Shown here in pieces: positions 1 to 11,517 of a stretch of DNA of 64,000 nucleotides. Origin of the DNA: Saccopteryx bilineata (taxonomy: Eukaryota; Chordata; Mammalia; Chiroptera; Emballonuridae); the NCBI RefSeq assembly GCF_036850765.1, contig NC_089496.1:45251113-45315112 (forward strand), written 5' to 3'. The translations under genes and the position numbers were made by a program. The notes beneath the pieces were generated by a model. The model searched no databases and was not told where the DNA came from. It saw only the letters and a program-made list of their open reading frames with translations. Within the stretch, counting starts at the first letter, position 1, and every line of letters begins with the position of its first letter.

Positions 1-2595
1 GCAGAACGGTTCGTGGGACCTAGAACCCAGGCCGTGGGAAGTGGCCGTGGGAACGGAGGGTACGTAGCCCACCTGCGATCCTGTGTGGCCCACATGTCAG
101 GGGATCTGGCCGCTCCGTCTCAAAGTAATGATGGCTTTCAGGATGCACATCTGCTAATAAATTCACGGGGTGGGACTTCTCGTTTTAGCAGCAACTTAAA
201 GCCACAGTGAAGTCAGAGGGGGTGTTTGGTTAAAACAGCTGGCCGGGGAAACACGACCCGCCAGCAGGGAAGGGGGAGCCATGTCTGTGCCCCTCTGTTA
301 ACAACGGGGCCTTCCCTGGTTATCTGGAAACTTTTTTTTTTCCAGGAGACAAAAGAAAACGTGGACTCCCAAATACCGCTGATTTCAGAAAGTGTCTCCT
401 AACGTTCGAACAATCATTGGCTTCGCTTCTCCGTCCAGAGCTATTTTTGACTTCACGATCTGAGGCCTATGGGGTGGGTTTTGAGGCTCCATAAAAACTT
501 TTGCAGTGTCACCAAAACGCTGAGCCTCCTTTAACATGTTGCTATTAAAATTTTTAATGCTAAATAATAAAAGTAAAAGCAGCACGAGGAAAAAACCCAC
601 ACACACCATCTGATCGGGTCAGTTTGGCACTTAGCTTGGGAGGGTTGTGTATGTGATTTTCGTCTGATATTCACATGGTCTGTGGGCACAATTTGTGAAG
701 TACCCAGAGAGAGAATCAAATTCTGTGTTTGGGTACCACACCCAAACCAACAGATTTCTTGCATTAAGCGAGACATTTTTTTTTCTTTTATGTTTTCCTT
801 ACTGAGTTTCTATCAGACACATACAGAAGCAGATAATTTCTGGACTTTGAAGAGTTCTGGTCTAATCTGTACATAATAAGCTAACAGGAGGGCAAGCCAA
901 TTTCATATCAAACCTTGTAGCTAATGTTGCTTATAAATGCTCACTTTATTTTGGGGGACAAGGAGATGAGACAAGCGAAGGGAGTAAGGAAAAAAGATAA
1001 CAAGAAGGGGAGAGCTTTGTCTTCACTCATTTTCCTTCTTTTTCTTTAAGGGAACTCCAGTTCATTTACATTCCTTATGGTTTATTATAGCTTGCATATT
1101 CTAAAACTCTTAAAAAATACTTCCTTAATGACACTGAATTGTCCATTTTTATTGCCAAGTGGTATACCTTATCTAACTACTACTGCCCATTCTAGCCTTT
1201 CATTCAAAAGAAACCCATTTTAACATAAAACATAGAAAAGACATACCAATCTTGGAATAAAATAATCCTTTCTTGAGAAAGACTGTACTTTATTCTGAGG
1301 TTATGATAATAATAAAACATAGGTAACATCTTACTTAAATTGTTATTGAGATGCAGCGGAGCTACAATATAGAAGTTGATCATTATTTTGTAATCACGTC
1401 TGTACCGTCATAAAATACATAAAATACTGTTTATACCAACATATTACTTATAATTATTCTCTAGATACAAGTTATTAAAAAATATCCAACTTCATTTTCT
1501 GTCATTGCCATAGCTAAAAATTGAGTGGCAAGGAATGTTGACCAATATGAAACTATTAAGTTTAGGAGGAATCATTTGCCATATTCTGGGCAAACTGAAA
1601 GATGTCAAAATACAAGAGCACCCCATTCCAGTAGCTTCTCCTTTCCAGGACCTGGGAGAAAGAGGGGAGGAGCCCAGTGTCTCAGTAAAGGAAGGACACA
1701 CAGGGGTGGGATACGGGGTACAGGGTGCTCCCTGGCCCCTCACACCCCAGGCAACGTGTGGACTGCAGACCAGTGGAAACATCCTCATGAACAGCACTAT
1801 TCAAAGACTAGTCGCTCTTTTTTTTGTGAATAGTACTTCGGAATGACTTTTTTTTTTTTTTTAAACCAATAATCTCTTTTCCAGAATTTTAGCACTCTAA
1901 TGAAACTCATGCATGGAAGCCGAATAGCTGTAATAAGGAACAAAAATCCCGTTCCCGAACACCGTGACTTCGTCCGCTCCCAGCAGATGCTGGGCATTTT
2001 CTCACAACAAGGAACGACACAGTTAATTCTACCTTTATGAAAGCGCTGGTTCACATTCCAGCGGCCGCTATTTTAAGCCGCAGGTCAGCATAAATTATCA
2101 GTGAAGCAATTAATTTTGACTGACTTTAGCCTGGCTGGAGTAAAAACCATGGTCTTTTTTCCTGGCCAATGCCAAGAAGAAAAACCACTTCTGAAAACTG
2201 TGCCCACGAATCTCGGGGTCGGGACCAACGGGAATATCCCTCTCTTGGCAGCGCTCTGCGCCCTTTCCATCCCTCGTCCCCTTCCACCTAATTAGGAATA
2301 ACTTCGGCCGTTCCGTACACATGGTTCTCATTGCTAATTTGACATCCGTGTAAAAACCAATGAAGAAAACAAAGAAGTTGTATTTTATGAGGTTTTGTGG
2401 TACAAACCTACAAATAGCTTTTGAGTTTTCTCGTTTTCCCTCCTCTGGAAGTAAATTAAATGAGTTATTTGAGGTTTCCATGTAAACTGCTAATGAGATG
2501 ATGCTTAACTCTCCCCATAGGCTAAAAGAAGTTGAAAAACTAAAGAAAAAAAAAATAGATTTAGAGTCTCAGGAGTTTTTGTGCCCGTATCATTA
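1..2595. other. Unique non-coding sequence
   Basis: No gene or recognisable transposon was found. The block from about 2030 to 2500 is AT-rich, repeat-free and keeps homeodomain-like TAATTA/TTAATT cores together with CpGs (a GCGGCCGC near 2062, and CCTAATTAGG near 2287). That makes it a mild candidate for a conserved non-coding element. Short open frames here are isolated and show no domain. The rest, including 900-1480, shows nothing I can name. Confidence 0.5.
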
Positions 2596-2795
2596 ATGGC
2601 TGTGAACACAGTCTGAGGGTTGGAAATCCTGGCTCCAGAGACAAACTCCTCATCTGACTTACTAGGTATTCCAGCTTGGGCAAATTATTTACCCTGTTTA
2701 GTCTTGGGATTCTCATTTACAAAACAGAAGTAACCCTAACACTTACCTCCATGGGGGTGACTGTCAAGATCTTACCAGATAAACACACGAAAAAC
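2596..2795 (+). repeat. MIR SINE (ancient)
   Basis: The order of remnants matches MIR in sense orientation: an 'aatcctggctcc' head near 2626, a core with 'cttgggcaaattatttaccctg', then 'ttctcatttacaaaacagaa' and the 3' part. MIR is an ancient mammalian tRNA-derived SINE fixed long before bats arose. The copy is diverged, so the ends are approximate. Confidence 0.7.
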
Positions 2796-4082
2796 AGTTG
2801 GCTCAACGTAATATTCCCGTATATGTCAGGAGGCCACTCAGAGTCTTGGTATTTCCATCGGTATTGGTCCTATGCTCCTGGCCCTACCCCCAAGGAATGT
2901 TAACAACGCAACAGCCGTCGGATTGGGTAATTCCTACATAAGATGTTATTTGTGGGTGAAATCTATGTTAGTCCACAGACGGACTTCAACAGAGGTGTAA
3001 GTCTGTGATCAGAAGTCCATTTCCAAAGATAAGAACTTCTCTGATGCTGCCCAGACTTGCTTCTTAGGTGAACTCTTCTGACCAGGGAAGCTAGGTGACA
3101 GTCAACATTTACCAAGGACAAGTGACTCCAGGTGCATCTAGCACTGGAGGATGAGGCACACAGGAAGATTCTGGTGAATGGGAGAGGACGCAATGTCAGA
3201 GACGTCACACAGACAGGATGTGTTTATATGCCAGGGAGGGCACGTATAGTGCCTCTTGTCTGCTTGTCATCCATCCGCACCGCTCACGAGAGCCGCCACA
3301 GATCAGGCGCGGCCCACCTGGCGGTGCTGTTTACCGACTCAGCCTTAAAATCTCCTCAGCACCATGTCCCGCAATGCCACTTTCTACTGATTAAGGGGAT
3401 ACATAAGCTAAAAGTTGTCATCCCTGACTTACACATGCCTTCCCCACCCCTGGCCAAACCACTGCTATTTCTACCAATATCCCAGGCTAGGCATTTCCTA
3501 GCTTAACTGGTACACAGCTTGTCCACTTTCAGGGAATCAGGGAGCAGAGATGGCAGACAATAAACATGGCACCAAAGAGAAAGCTACGTCCAAGACGAGG
3601 GCAGTCCCCACTGAACATACTCAGATAAACTGCATGTATTCATACATACAAGGCCAACTCCACGTTCAAATTTATCTCTGTGTGTATGTGAGTCACTTGT
3701 CCACAGAGCAGCAATCCGTAGATTCGCATTGTTTAGGAACAAAGAGGCGTGAACAGCCTTTATCCTTACATGGATTCATCCACTGAGGCAGAGAAACTCT
3801 TCTGGGGGCAAAGTCAGTTCTATACCTGGGCTGTCCCTTCACAGAATAGATGTCTGTAGGTATCACAAGCTTACAGCCTTCAAGATTCTTGGGCCCTGGA
3901 AACTTTTTTTTTTCCCCCAAAGTGATTTTCTTCCTTTTTGTTGCAAAAATTCAGTTAAGCTGCTTCTGGACAAAAGGGTTAGGTGTTCTTTGTTTCCCAG
4001 GAGGCCAGCACCTGATAAAGGTGCCCAGGGATCTGGCACACATGTGCGAGGATTGAAGAATCACTTAAAAAACAACCACAAA
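2796..4082. other. Unique non-coding sequence
   Basis: No gene or repeat was recognised. There is a small imperfect inverted pair, GGACTTC / GAAGTCC, at about 2982-3019. Open frames near 3130-3500 and 3550-3790 show no protein domain and no supporting splice context. A short poly-T tract sits at 3903-3912. Confidence 0.45.
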
Positions 4083-4497
4083 GCCCTGGCCGGTTGGCTC
4101 AGCGGTAGAGCGTCGGCCTGGCGTGCAAAAGTCCCGGGTTCGATTCCCGGCCAGGGCACACAGGAGAAGCGCCCATTTGCTTCTCCACCCCTCCCCCTCT
4201 CCTTCCTCTCTGTCTCTCTCTTCCCCTCCTGCAGCCGAGGCTCCATTGGAGCAAAGATGGCCCGGGTGCTGGGGATGGCTCCTTGGCCTCTGCCCCAGGC
4301 GCTAGAGTGGCTCTGGTCGCGGCAGAGCGACGCCCCAGAGGGGCAGAGCATCGCCCCCTGGTGGGCAGAGCGTCGCCCCTGGTGGGCGTGCCGGGTGGAT
4401 CACGGTCGGGCGCATGCGGGAGTCTGTCTGACTGTCTCTCCCCGTTTCCAGCTTCAGAAAAATATAAAAAAAAAAAAAGAATTAAAAAAAAAAAAAA
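4083..4497 (+). repeat. Long bat tRNA-derived SINE (Ves/Rhin-like), full length
   Basis: The head reads GCCCTGGCCGGTTGGCTCAG with a Pol III A box (TGGCTCAGCGG) and a B box GGTTCGATTCC at 4137-4147. A pyrimidine-rich stretch follows, then a second part (GGAGCAAAGATGGCC ... CGGGCGCATGCGGGAG) and CTTCAGAAAAATA plus an A-rich tail. The right half carries two CCCCTGGTGGG blocks near 4354-4385, one of which resembles the CTCF core. This is the best reference copy of the family in the window. No clear TSD was found. Confidence 0.92.
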
Positions 4498-4912
4498 CCC
4501 AATCACAGAGGGATGTGAACCTTCACAGCTCCTCTTCCACTGGAGTTTGTGAATTCTTCTACAGCTACTCAGAAAACTGTAAACTGTGCATCAGTGCTAG
4601 AGAGGATGAGGGGACTGACGAGGTGATCCTTTAAATTTTGTATCATTTCAAAAACACACAAAGCGAGAGAGATCAGCAGTATGTTGGGACCTGCCATGTT
4701 ATCAACCTTTTGAAACTTTCTCTCCTCCCCCTCTTTTAGGGGAGTGGTCAAATGCATTTCTCATCCTGCGTTCACACGATCACTTGGAAAATACATAGGG
4801 ATAAAAATATGGAAGAAGAATAAGGAAAAAATTTTCAACATAATCCCTGGGAAATACCTAATAAAGATTCAAAATTGACTTTGATCTGGTTCATAGCATA
4901 ATGATAGTCAGT
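4498..4912. other. Unique non-coding sequence
   Basis: AT-rich, with no gene, transposon or motif that I can name. Confidence 0.4.
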
Positions 4913-4953
4913 CTCTCTCTCTCTCTCCACACACACACACACACACACACACC
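4913..4953. repeat. Compound (CT)n(CA)n microsatellite
   Basis: An uninterrupted CT run passes directly into a CA run of about 13 units. A simple dinucleotide repeat that is likely polymorphic. Confidence 0.9.
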
Positions 4954-5270
4954 CCTTAAAATTTTTGAGTACTGTCAATCAGAATATCTAGTATTAAATG
5001 GCCTTAACTCGGAAGGTCTGAGCCAGTAATTCCCAAATCTTTCAGCTATGGGGGCTGTTATAATGTTGAATGGGGCACTGCTTTGAATATTATACTGGTA
5101 CTTCCGGTCTCCTTTAATTAGGGGAGGAAAAAGAATAACACAGAACTGTTATTCAATATAGCGCTGAAATGAATTGTATTTTACAAGATCCCTTCGATCC
5201 GTTTTCCCCGCAAGTTCCACCCCAAACTGAGAATTTACAGGTTATTCAGGGGGAAAAAAATTTCAGGGTT

Positions 5271-5290
5271 TGTGTGTGTGTGTGTGTGTT
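5271..5290. repeat. (GT)n microsatellite
   Basis: A short perfect GT run of about ten units. Confidence 0.85.
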
Positions 5291-5294
5291 TAAA

Positions 5295-5640
5295 ATTTTG
5301 AAGAATGTCACTGTACTTAACTGCTAATGAAGTGTTTCTTGGAGGGGCTTCCAGCCCTTCTGTTGATTTACAATGGGCAGCCTTCATCTGTATGCCAAAG
5401 GCATGCACTAATCCTTAGCATCAGCTGGTTCCCAGAAATACACGTGCCCCCACAATTCTGTTTATCCTGCTGGTTTATTTCGCAAAGCTTTTCTTCACAG
5501 AGAGTGCAGGCCCCCCATTTCAGTCTGGCCAGCCTGATTAGACCAAATCCCTAATTAGTGTAATTAAAGCTTTAATGGATTGCAGCCAGGATATAAACCA
5601 TGCAAACCCCCTTTAAACTCTGTGCTTGATGAGTGTGCAG
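5295..5640. other. Enhancer-like unique block with paired TAATTA sites
   Basis: The block is repeat-free. Two TAATTA homeodomain cores sit 9 bp apart (5552-5557 and 5561-5566). A perfect 14-bp palindrome ATTAAAGCTTTAAT lies at 5563-5576. GATTAGACCAAATCC and ATTGCAGCCAGG follow the style of developmental conserved elements. Function is inferred from motifs only. Confidence 0.4.
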
Positions 5641-6200
5641 CATTGGTCCACGCCAGAGGGCTTCCTGTCGAGGGCTGAAGGCCCTGGACACCTCTGCACC
5701 CCAAACCCAGGCCATTTCCAATGCACACGAAGCCTCATCAGGTTCACGCATGCACACCACGCCTCCCCCACCCCCCACCCCCCCCAGTATCTACTGAGAA
5801 GCAGGCCCAACACCTCTCAATGCTCTTACGGATGCTAGCCTCCTGGGGACTTTTCTCCCGTCATTATGCCCTGGGAAACAAGGCTAATGCCCTAAAATAA
5901 TTCCAAGCAACCTAGGAGCACCTTGTTAGATCCTGCAGAGCACTCTTGTATTGGCCCTCCTGCCGAGAGAAGTGCTCGGTGCTTTTCCATTAACCAAACC
6001 CCAAATGTCGGCAGCCTAAACCCACAGTATTTTTAGGTGTTCTCTGTAACGTGCAAACGGACCCATTCTTAAAATGGCTCTGGTGAATGTTCACTTTATC
6101 TAAGCTTCAGATGGAGAGCTGGATGTCAATATTAGAAAAGAGATAAGGGGAAAGGATTGATAATTCTTTTTAAAGAGACTTTTCAGTTACGTTCTATTCT
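5641..6200. other. Unique non-coding sequence
   Basis: No gene or repeat was recognised. It contains a C-rich run at about 5766-5787 and is otherwise ordinary mixed-composition sequence. Confidence 0.4.
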
Positions 6201-6204
6201 AGCT

Positions 6205-6345
6205 GTTTTGTAACTACTACTAACTGAATCCTCATAACAACCTCGTCAGGGTTGTTATTAGTCCCATTTTACAAATGACAAAATTGAGTCTCAGAGACAT
6301 TAATTTTGGGTAGTTTGCCCAAGAACTCCACAGCCTAAAAAGAAA
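6205..6345 (-). repeat. MIR SINE (ancient), antisense
   Basis: The antisense MIR core is recognisable: 'aatcctcataacaacc', then 'cccattttacaaatgacaaaattgagtctcagagac' and 'gtttgcccaag'. It ends near an A-rich run at 6341-6358. Ends are approximate. Confidence 0.72.
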
Positions 6346-6384
6346 AAAAAAAAAAAAGGTGATACAAGCACAAACACTAAAGAT

Positions 6385-6588
6385 CTGTGATACCCGATCT
6401 AACAGTCATTAGCTGTGTGGGACTTGGAGCACTTGAGCTGTGGCTAGCGGACTAAGGAACTGAGCTTCTAATTTTATTTCATTTTGATTAAAGAGCTGCA
6501 AGTGGCTAGTGGCTATCACATTGGACAGTGCAGAAACCGAAGATTTCCATGACCACAGAAAGTTCTATTGGCCAGCGCTGTTACAGCT
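6385..6588. mobile_element. MER-class non-autonomous hAT (Charlie-type) relic
   Basis: The segment contains the hallmark phrases GCACTTGAGCTGTGGCTAG, AGTGGCTAGTGGCTA and TATTGGCCAGCGCTG of an old eutherian short hAT element, in which the 'tattggacagcgctg' terminus recurs. The 3' terminus near 6574-6588 is clear and the other end is eroded. The exact family name is uncertain. Confidence 0.65.
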
Positions 6589-8207
6589 GAGAAAGTTCCG
6601 TTACACTGGGTTTACCGAGTCTGAAAGAGTGCGGGGGACATTCAAAGGGTTACATACAAACGGGTTGGTCAAATGTCTAGTGATTAGGAGTCATCCTAGG
6701 AGGCACCGAGGGAGAACAGGAGAGAGGACAGGACGAGACAGGAGGGACAGGGGTTGAGCAGAGATACCTGGGGGAAATGCTTACGTTTCAGACAGCAGGA
6801 GGAACAGAATTCTTAAGTTTCTAGGTCTTTTTTCAGGCTCATTTATTTCTTTTTAGTATTTTTAGGTGAGCATTTGGGTAACACATATATTGCTTGAGAC
6901 TGAACATTTGCCCTTTGTAATGAAAAAGTACATTAATGTATTCATTCGACTGTTTGGTGCCAAGACGTCCTCCATTTGAGAAAGGCATGGTATTCACGTC
7001 CAGAGCTGGGTTCTCTACGCGCAGAAAAACGTTAGCACGGGACGCAGCGTCACGTGGCTTTGATGCAATGTGCAGGAAGCGGTTCCAATTCCAGTTCAAA
7101 CGGTCCGCAACCCCCCTTAATAACGAGAGCCCAACAAGTTGTAGAAATGAAAGCTCTGTGCAGGTCCCAGCTGTGAAGCGTCCTTTATGATGATGTTTCA
7201 CTCCAACCTCCCTTGCAGTGGCCTAGGGGCGGGGGTTCTTTCTAAAGCTATCTGATCCTGCATTTCTTCCTGTAACCAAAGTCACCCAGAGAAAATGTCT
7301 AATCTTCTTCCTTATTGGGAGTGAAAAGTCTGCTCACCGCGCCTTTGCAGTGAGGAACTTAGGAAGAGCTGAGAACCAACGGCTTTCCCTCAGAGTGGGT
7401 GAGAGCAGTCTTTGGGCCGGTTTACCCAATTCTGGGGAAGGGGGCAGGGATGAGGAAGAGAGCAGCAAGGCGTAAATGAACCTGCAACGACGAAGGGTCA
7501 AGTTCAAACAAAAACCTTGAGATTGGGCATTCTGAAAAACCCATTAAAACATTTCTAATTTTTTTTTCCTATAGAGTTTACATGGGGCTTCGGTGACAGT
7601 GCAAATGGACCTAAGATGTACAAGGCATCATTTCTGAGAGGAACTCTGGGAATTAAAATGCATAAAGCACGCAAACGACGCCGTGTTCCTATTACAACTG
7701 GGAAGGACGGGGAAGGTGACAGGAAGCTCCCAGGCTCGTCTTCCATCCCGCCCACAGGTGCTGGAAGTGTCCTCTGCCCTGCATTCACCTCCTTTAGGTA
7801 ATTAACCACCCTTTCCCGGGGTCTGCATCAGGCCCTGGCAGAACAGGCAAACAGGCGGAACTTGAGAGGAGACATTGTATCTTGAGAGGAGACATTGTAT
7901 CTTTCAGGATACTGGGGAGCCATTAGTGGGTGATTCACTGACTGGAGGCTCAGTGCCTTTGAAAGAGGTAATTCACCTCCTGAGAATATGCTTCAGCAGG
8001 CCTAATGGGACCAAAGGGAGGTCATTAAGGAACAGTTTATATGATTTTCTTCCTTTAAGCAAATGGACTTTTTCTGATCTTCTCATTTTAAAATTTCTAC
8101 CACCACAATGCAATACAGTGTTAAGAAAAAGAGAAAAAAAATAGAGAGGAAAACCAGAAGGCAGCCATAGCTTTTGGACACGTAGGACAGGTAAGGAGTT
8201 TTTTTCT
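6589..8207. other. Unique sequence with a local CpG cluster
   Basis: No gene was recognised. Positions 6966-7107 hold twelve CpGs in about 140 bp, including a GTCACGTGG E-box at 7049-7057. A perfect 20-bp tandem duplication (CTTGAGAGGAGACATTGTAT) lies at 7861-7900. Open frames in the interval are short and have no domain. Confidence 0.5.
7861..7900. repeat. Perfect 20-bp tandem duplication
   Basis: CTTGAGAGGAGACATTGTAT occurs twice, head to tail, without mismatch. This looks like a recent replication-slippage event. Confidence 0.95.
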
Positions 8208-8552
8208 TTTTTAAATTGTTTTTAGAGATAGGGAGAAGGGGAGAGGGAGGAGGAGAGAAGGGGAGAGGGAGGATTAGAAAGGGGGGAGGAGAGAGGGGGG
8301 AGGGGAGGAGGAGAGGGGGGAGGAGAGGGGGAGGGAGGGAGGAGTAGAGGGGGAAGGAGGGAGGGGAAGAGAGGGAAGGAAAGAGGAGGAGAGGGAGGGA
8401 GGGAAGATGGGGGATGGAGAAACATCAATTTGTTGTTCCACTTAGTTGTGCATTCATTGGTTGCTTCTTGTATGTGCCCTAACAGAGGATCAAACCCACA
8501 GCCTTGGCATATCAGGATGATGCTCTAACGAAGTGAACTACCTGGCCAGCGC
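8208..8552 (-). repeat. Bat Ves-type SINE, antisense, with expanded GA tract
   Basis: Read on the minus strand this is a tRNA-derived head (GCGCTGGCCAGGTAGTTCAC) and a body with 'acatacaagaagcaaccaatgaatgcacaac'. A pyrimidine-rich tail follows and an A-rich end. The tail has expanded into a GA/GGGA tract at 8228-8410 on the plus strand. The same class of tail expansion is much larger in the copy at 15269-16401. Confidence 0.85.
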
Positions 8553-10120
8553 CAAGAATTGCTTTTTCTAAGGCCTGACTTCTCTTGCTCTCACAGACAG
8601 AGCTGGGAGGGCCAGGCCTGGGCAGCCTCTTTGGGGCACTGAGGATGATGGGCGGTTAGCACACTTTCTGCGCTGATGATGGAAATGATGTGCTCTCTTA
8701 CAGGCTGGGTTAGAGAGCTGGCTCAAACCTTTCCTTCTCCTCCATCTTCTACCTGATGGAAATTTCCATAAGGAATTACAGCCCCTCTGTGGGAGCCCTT
8801 TCAGCCGCCTCATCCCTCTTCTACGCAAACAAAGAGATGTTCCGGGGCCATCACCCTGGCCAGCCCTCCTCTCACTACCATGGAAGCCGAGTCCTCTCAC
8901 TCCCTCTCAGCAAGGCTGCCACTCAGCAGGGAGAGTGGTGAGGAGAAACCGAGGTGAGCGCTGCAGACCCGAGTCAGCTCTAAGTGTGCTAACTCACTGC
9001 TTGTGATCCAATCTTCCGTCTCGTGGGCTTGTTTTCTTTATCTGAAAAGCAGCGGTTTCATTTACTCATTTATTTATTTTCACCAGTTCTGGAAGAATGA
9101 AAGGTGGCTTTCCAGGATGCATACAGTGCAAAAAAACAGTGAATACTACTATAGAAAAGGGCAGAAGAAATAAGGCAAATGAAGGTGGCGGGGGTCGGGG
9201 GTTGTGTGTGGCAGTGGCAGGAGCACAGCATGGAGGCGGAAGCGGGGCCAGGACGCACTGGGTGAGGACCCCCTGCTGCAGAGCTGCGACGTGGGTTGGA
9301 TGTACTGACCAGCCCTGTACACTGGAAACATCTGAACGGCTGCGGGGAACTGGTCCCAACTCAGCAGCCATGGCGCGGAGGGCTGTGTGCGCTGATTCCA
9401 CTGAACACGCCTCCATGGAGGTGAGCGGGCTGAGGGGGACCCAGAGAGCAGAAAGGCAGGGTCTCTGCTCTCGGTGCCGGCCAGCAGCCCACCCAGGCAG
9501 TCCGGGCGAGGGCACAAATGGCTCCTCCATAGAGGAACGCGGGGAGCACTGGCCGAGCGGTGGGGCCCAGGGCTTGGACAGTGAGGCCCTCGGCTCCTGC
9601 TGTTTATGTCTGTGTGGTTCCGTGTGCGCCTCCTTCCAGCCCCCGGTTCTGACTCCCCCGCCTGTTAAAGAATGACCTCCAGGAGCACGGCCTCGCGTCC
9701 CTTACTAAAAATGGAAAATCCTGCTTCCCAGCCAGGACCGGAGGGGCACGCGGCCAACACGATCCCTTCTGCTCTCCCGTCCAGACGCACTGCTTGGAAA
9801 AAGAACTGGATACTAACTTCCAGCAGGGGCCTCTGAATTCCCCCAGACACGCACAGGCTCCTCTGTTCGTCTCCCCCTCTCCTGTTTGGTTGTGGCCGTA
9901 ACCAGAGTAACCGGAACACCCTCTCCTGGAAGAAGTTTAGGCAGTGGAGAAACAAGCCCCAGCTCCAAGGCGAGGATTAGACGGAGCCTCGCGACCCAGT
10001 GCGCAGGCGACAGGCGGTCCCGCCGGCAACAAATTCCTGTTGAGAGCTTCCTCTCAAGATGACCCCTATTCACAACAATAATCACCATCTGCTAGTCTCC
10101 ACTCTTTCTTTTTTTTAAAT
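8553..10120. other. Unique, locally GC-rich non-coding sequence
   Basis: A 192-codon open frame at 9097-9675 was inspected. It shows no domain, lies in GC-rich DNA and is overlapped by equally long antisense frames, so I do not call it a gene. No transposon was recognised. Confidence 0.45.
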
Positions 10121-10875
10121 TTTTTATTAAACTAGTCATTAATTACTGGTAACAACTAATTTCATCCGGATTTTATTGAGTAATTATAAAATAAACAGGG
10201 GAGGATATCTAGCTTCCTGCCTTGCTGAGGGCAAGAATTCTCCACAACGCTACCTTTCAAAGGGGGCCTGTCATAAACCCCCAAATTCCATTTACTATGC
10301 TAATTATAATTCTCAAAATTCATCCTTCCTGTGGTTAACGAGAGCCTTCTTTCAGCTAGCTCAGCCTGACTTCAGCGTGGGTCATTAAATAGCAAACTAG
10401 TTTTCACCCGCTGGTAACAATACATCTTTCATGGGTTATTGCCTAATTAATGAAGGTGCATAATGGGATCGCTACACTTTTTAAAAATTTCATATTCCAG
10501 GTATCACATAACAATACAATATTATTGTAGAGTAATCAAAACTGGAAGGGGTTTAAATGTTTTGATTAGAACAGCTTTATTATCCTGCATAAAAGGTAAA
10601 GTGCAAAGTTTTACTCATGTTTTTCAGCTACAACATTTAGGTTAAAACCCTCGAAACAAGCCATTAATTTAATCACATGCTCATCCAAAACAAATCATAA
10701 CTCATTTCTTTTTACTGCAGAAGTAATTGAGTAATGAATAATGGAAATCACCCTACTGAAAAGGCAGTAAATATGTTGACTTTATTATTAATACTCAATT
10801 TTGGTTAATAAGGCACCTATTAAATTCGAAACCCGATGAACTTGATTTATTGACTTATTCAAGATAACAGTGAAA
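10121..10875. promoter_or_regulatory. Strong candidate conserved enhancer with duplicated module
   Basis: About 750 bp free of repeats and AT-rich, with TAATTA cores at 10140, 10181, 10301 and 10444. Two direct modules share AAACTAGT, exactly 10 nt, then TGGTAACAA (10129-10155 and 10394-10420). Each is followed by TTTCAT and TTATTG-NN-TAATTA (10173-10186 and 10436-10449). ATTGAGTAAT occurs at 10175 and 10726, and the AATTGAGTA core is inverted at 10792-10800. This grammar resembles homeodomain/POU/SOX developmental enhancers. The regulatory role is inferred; the motif layout is observed. Confidence 0.55.
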
Positions 10876-11039
10876 TATCACCTAGTGAAGACCAGGGTTC
10901 TTGCAAGTGAAGGTCTGATCATGAACCAGGCTGGAATCCAACTGAAATTTCAGTTCACATTTAGAGCTATTTGACTTTAAATTCTTCTTGTATCTACCTC
11001 ACATGTTCCTTAAAATAGTTGTGTATGTGGCTTGACCTG

Positions 11040-11218
11040 TTGTGGCGCAGTGGATAAAGCATCGACCTGGAAATGCTGAGGTCGCCAGTTCAAAACCCTG
11101 GGCTTGCCTGGTCAAGGCACATATGGGAGTTGATGCTTCCAGCTCCTCCCCACCTTCTCTCTCTGTCTCCCTCTCTCTCCCTTTCTCTCTCCTCTCTAAA
11201 ATGAATTTAAAAAAAAAT
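11040..11218 (+). repeat. Short bat SINE, GTGGCGCAGTGGATAAAGC type
   Basis: The head is GCTTGACCTGTTGTGGCGCAG, followed by CAGTTCAAAACCCTGGGCTTG and GGCACATATGGGAGTTGATG, a CT-rich tract and CTCTAAAATGAAT plus A's. A 13-bp TSD TAAAATAGTTGTG flanks it at 11011-11023 and 11219-11231, so the whole insertion is intact. Confidence 0.92.
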
Positions 11219-11231
11219 TAAAATAGTTGTG

Positions 11232-11282
11232 CATATGTGTGTGTGTGTGAGTGTGTGCATGCGTGCGTGTGTGAGTGTGCAC
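11232..11282. repeat. Imperfect (GT)n tract
   Basis: A GT/GC alternating run follows the SINE target site. It is purine-pyrimidine alternating and interrupted. Confidence 0.75.
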
Positions 11283-11517
11283 ACTTACGCAGGTGAGTCA
11301 GACAGGTGGGGGAGCACTGAGGAGTCCTCCCCACATCACTGCACGCTGGGAACCGCTGTACTCTGGTATTCCTTTGGTTATTTTAGACTCTTTCTAAAAG
11401 GAGTTTGTAATAAAATACCAAGAGGACATTAGTTACACCTAAAAGGGGGTCTGCAGCCTAAGTCTAAGCGATGGTTCAGGGGGATAAAACCCCAACCCAT
11501 CAAACGTAAAGGGGACA

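Noticed and set aside
4083..4160. tRNA gene
   Set aside because: The A and B boxes are tRNA-like, but the sequence is the head of a SINE with a retroposon body and A tail, repeated many times.
4061..4634. Recurring open frames of 60-214 codons in the long SINE copies
   Set aside because: The same peptides recur at 17.1, 29.2, 30.4, 35.2, 60.9 and 63.2 kb because the SINE is GC-rich. They are not genes.
9097..9675. 192-codon open frame (plus)
   Set aside because: Overlapped by antisense frames of 122-154 codons in GC-rich sequence. No recognisable domain.
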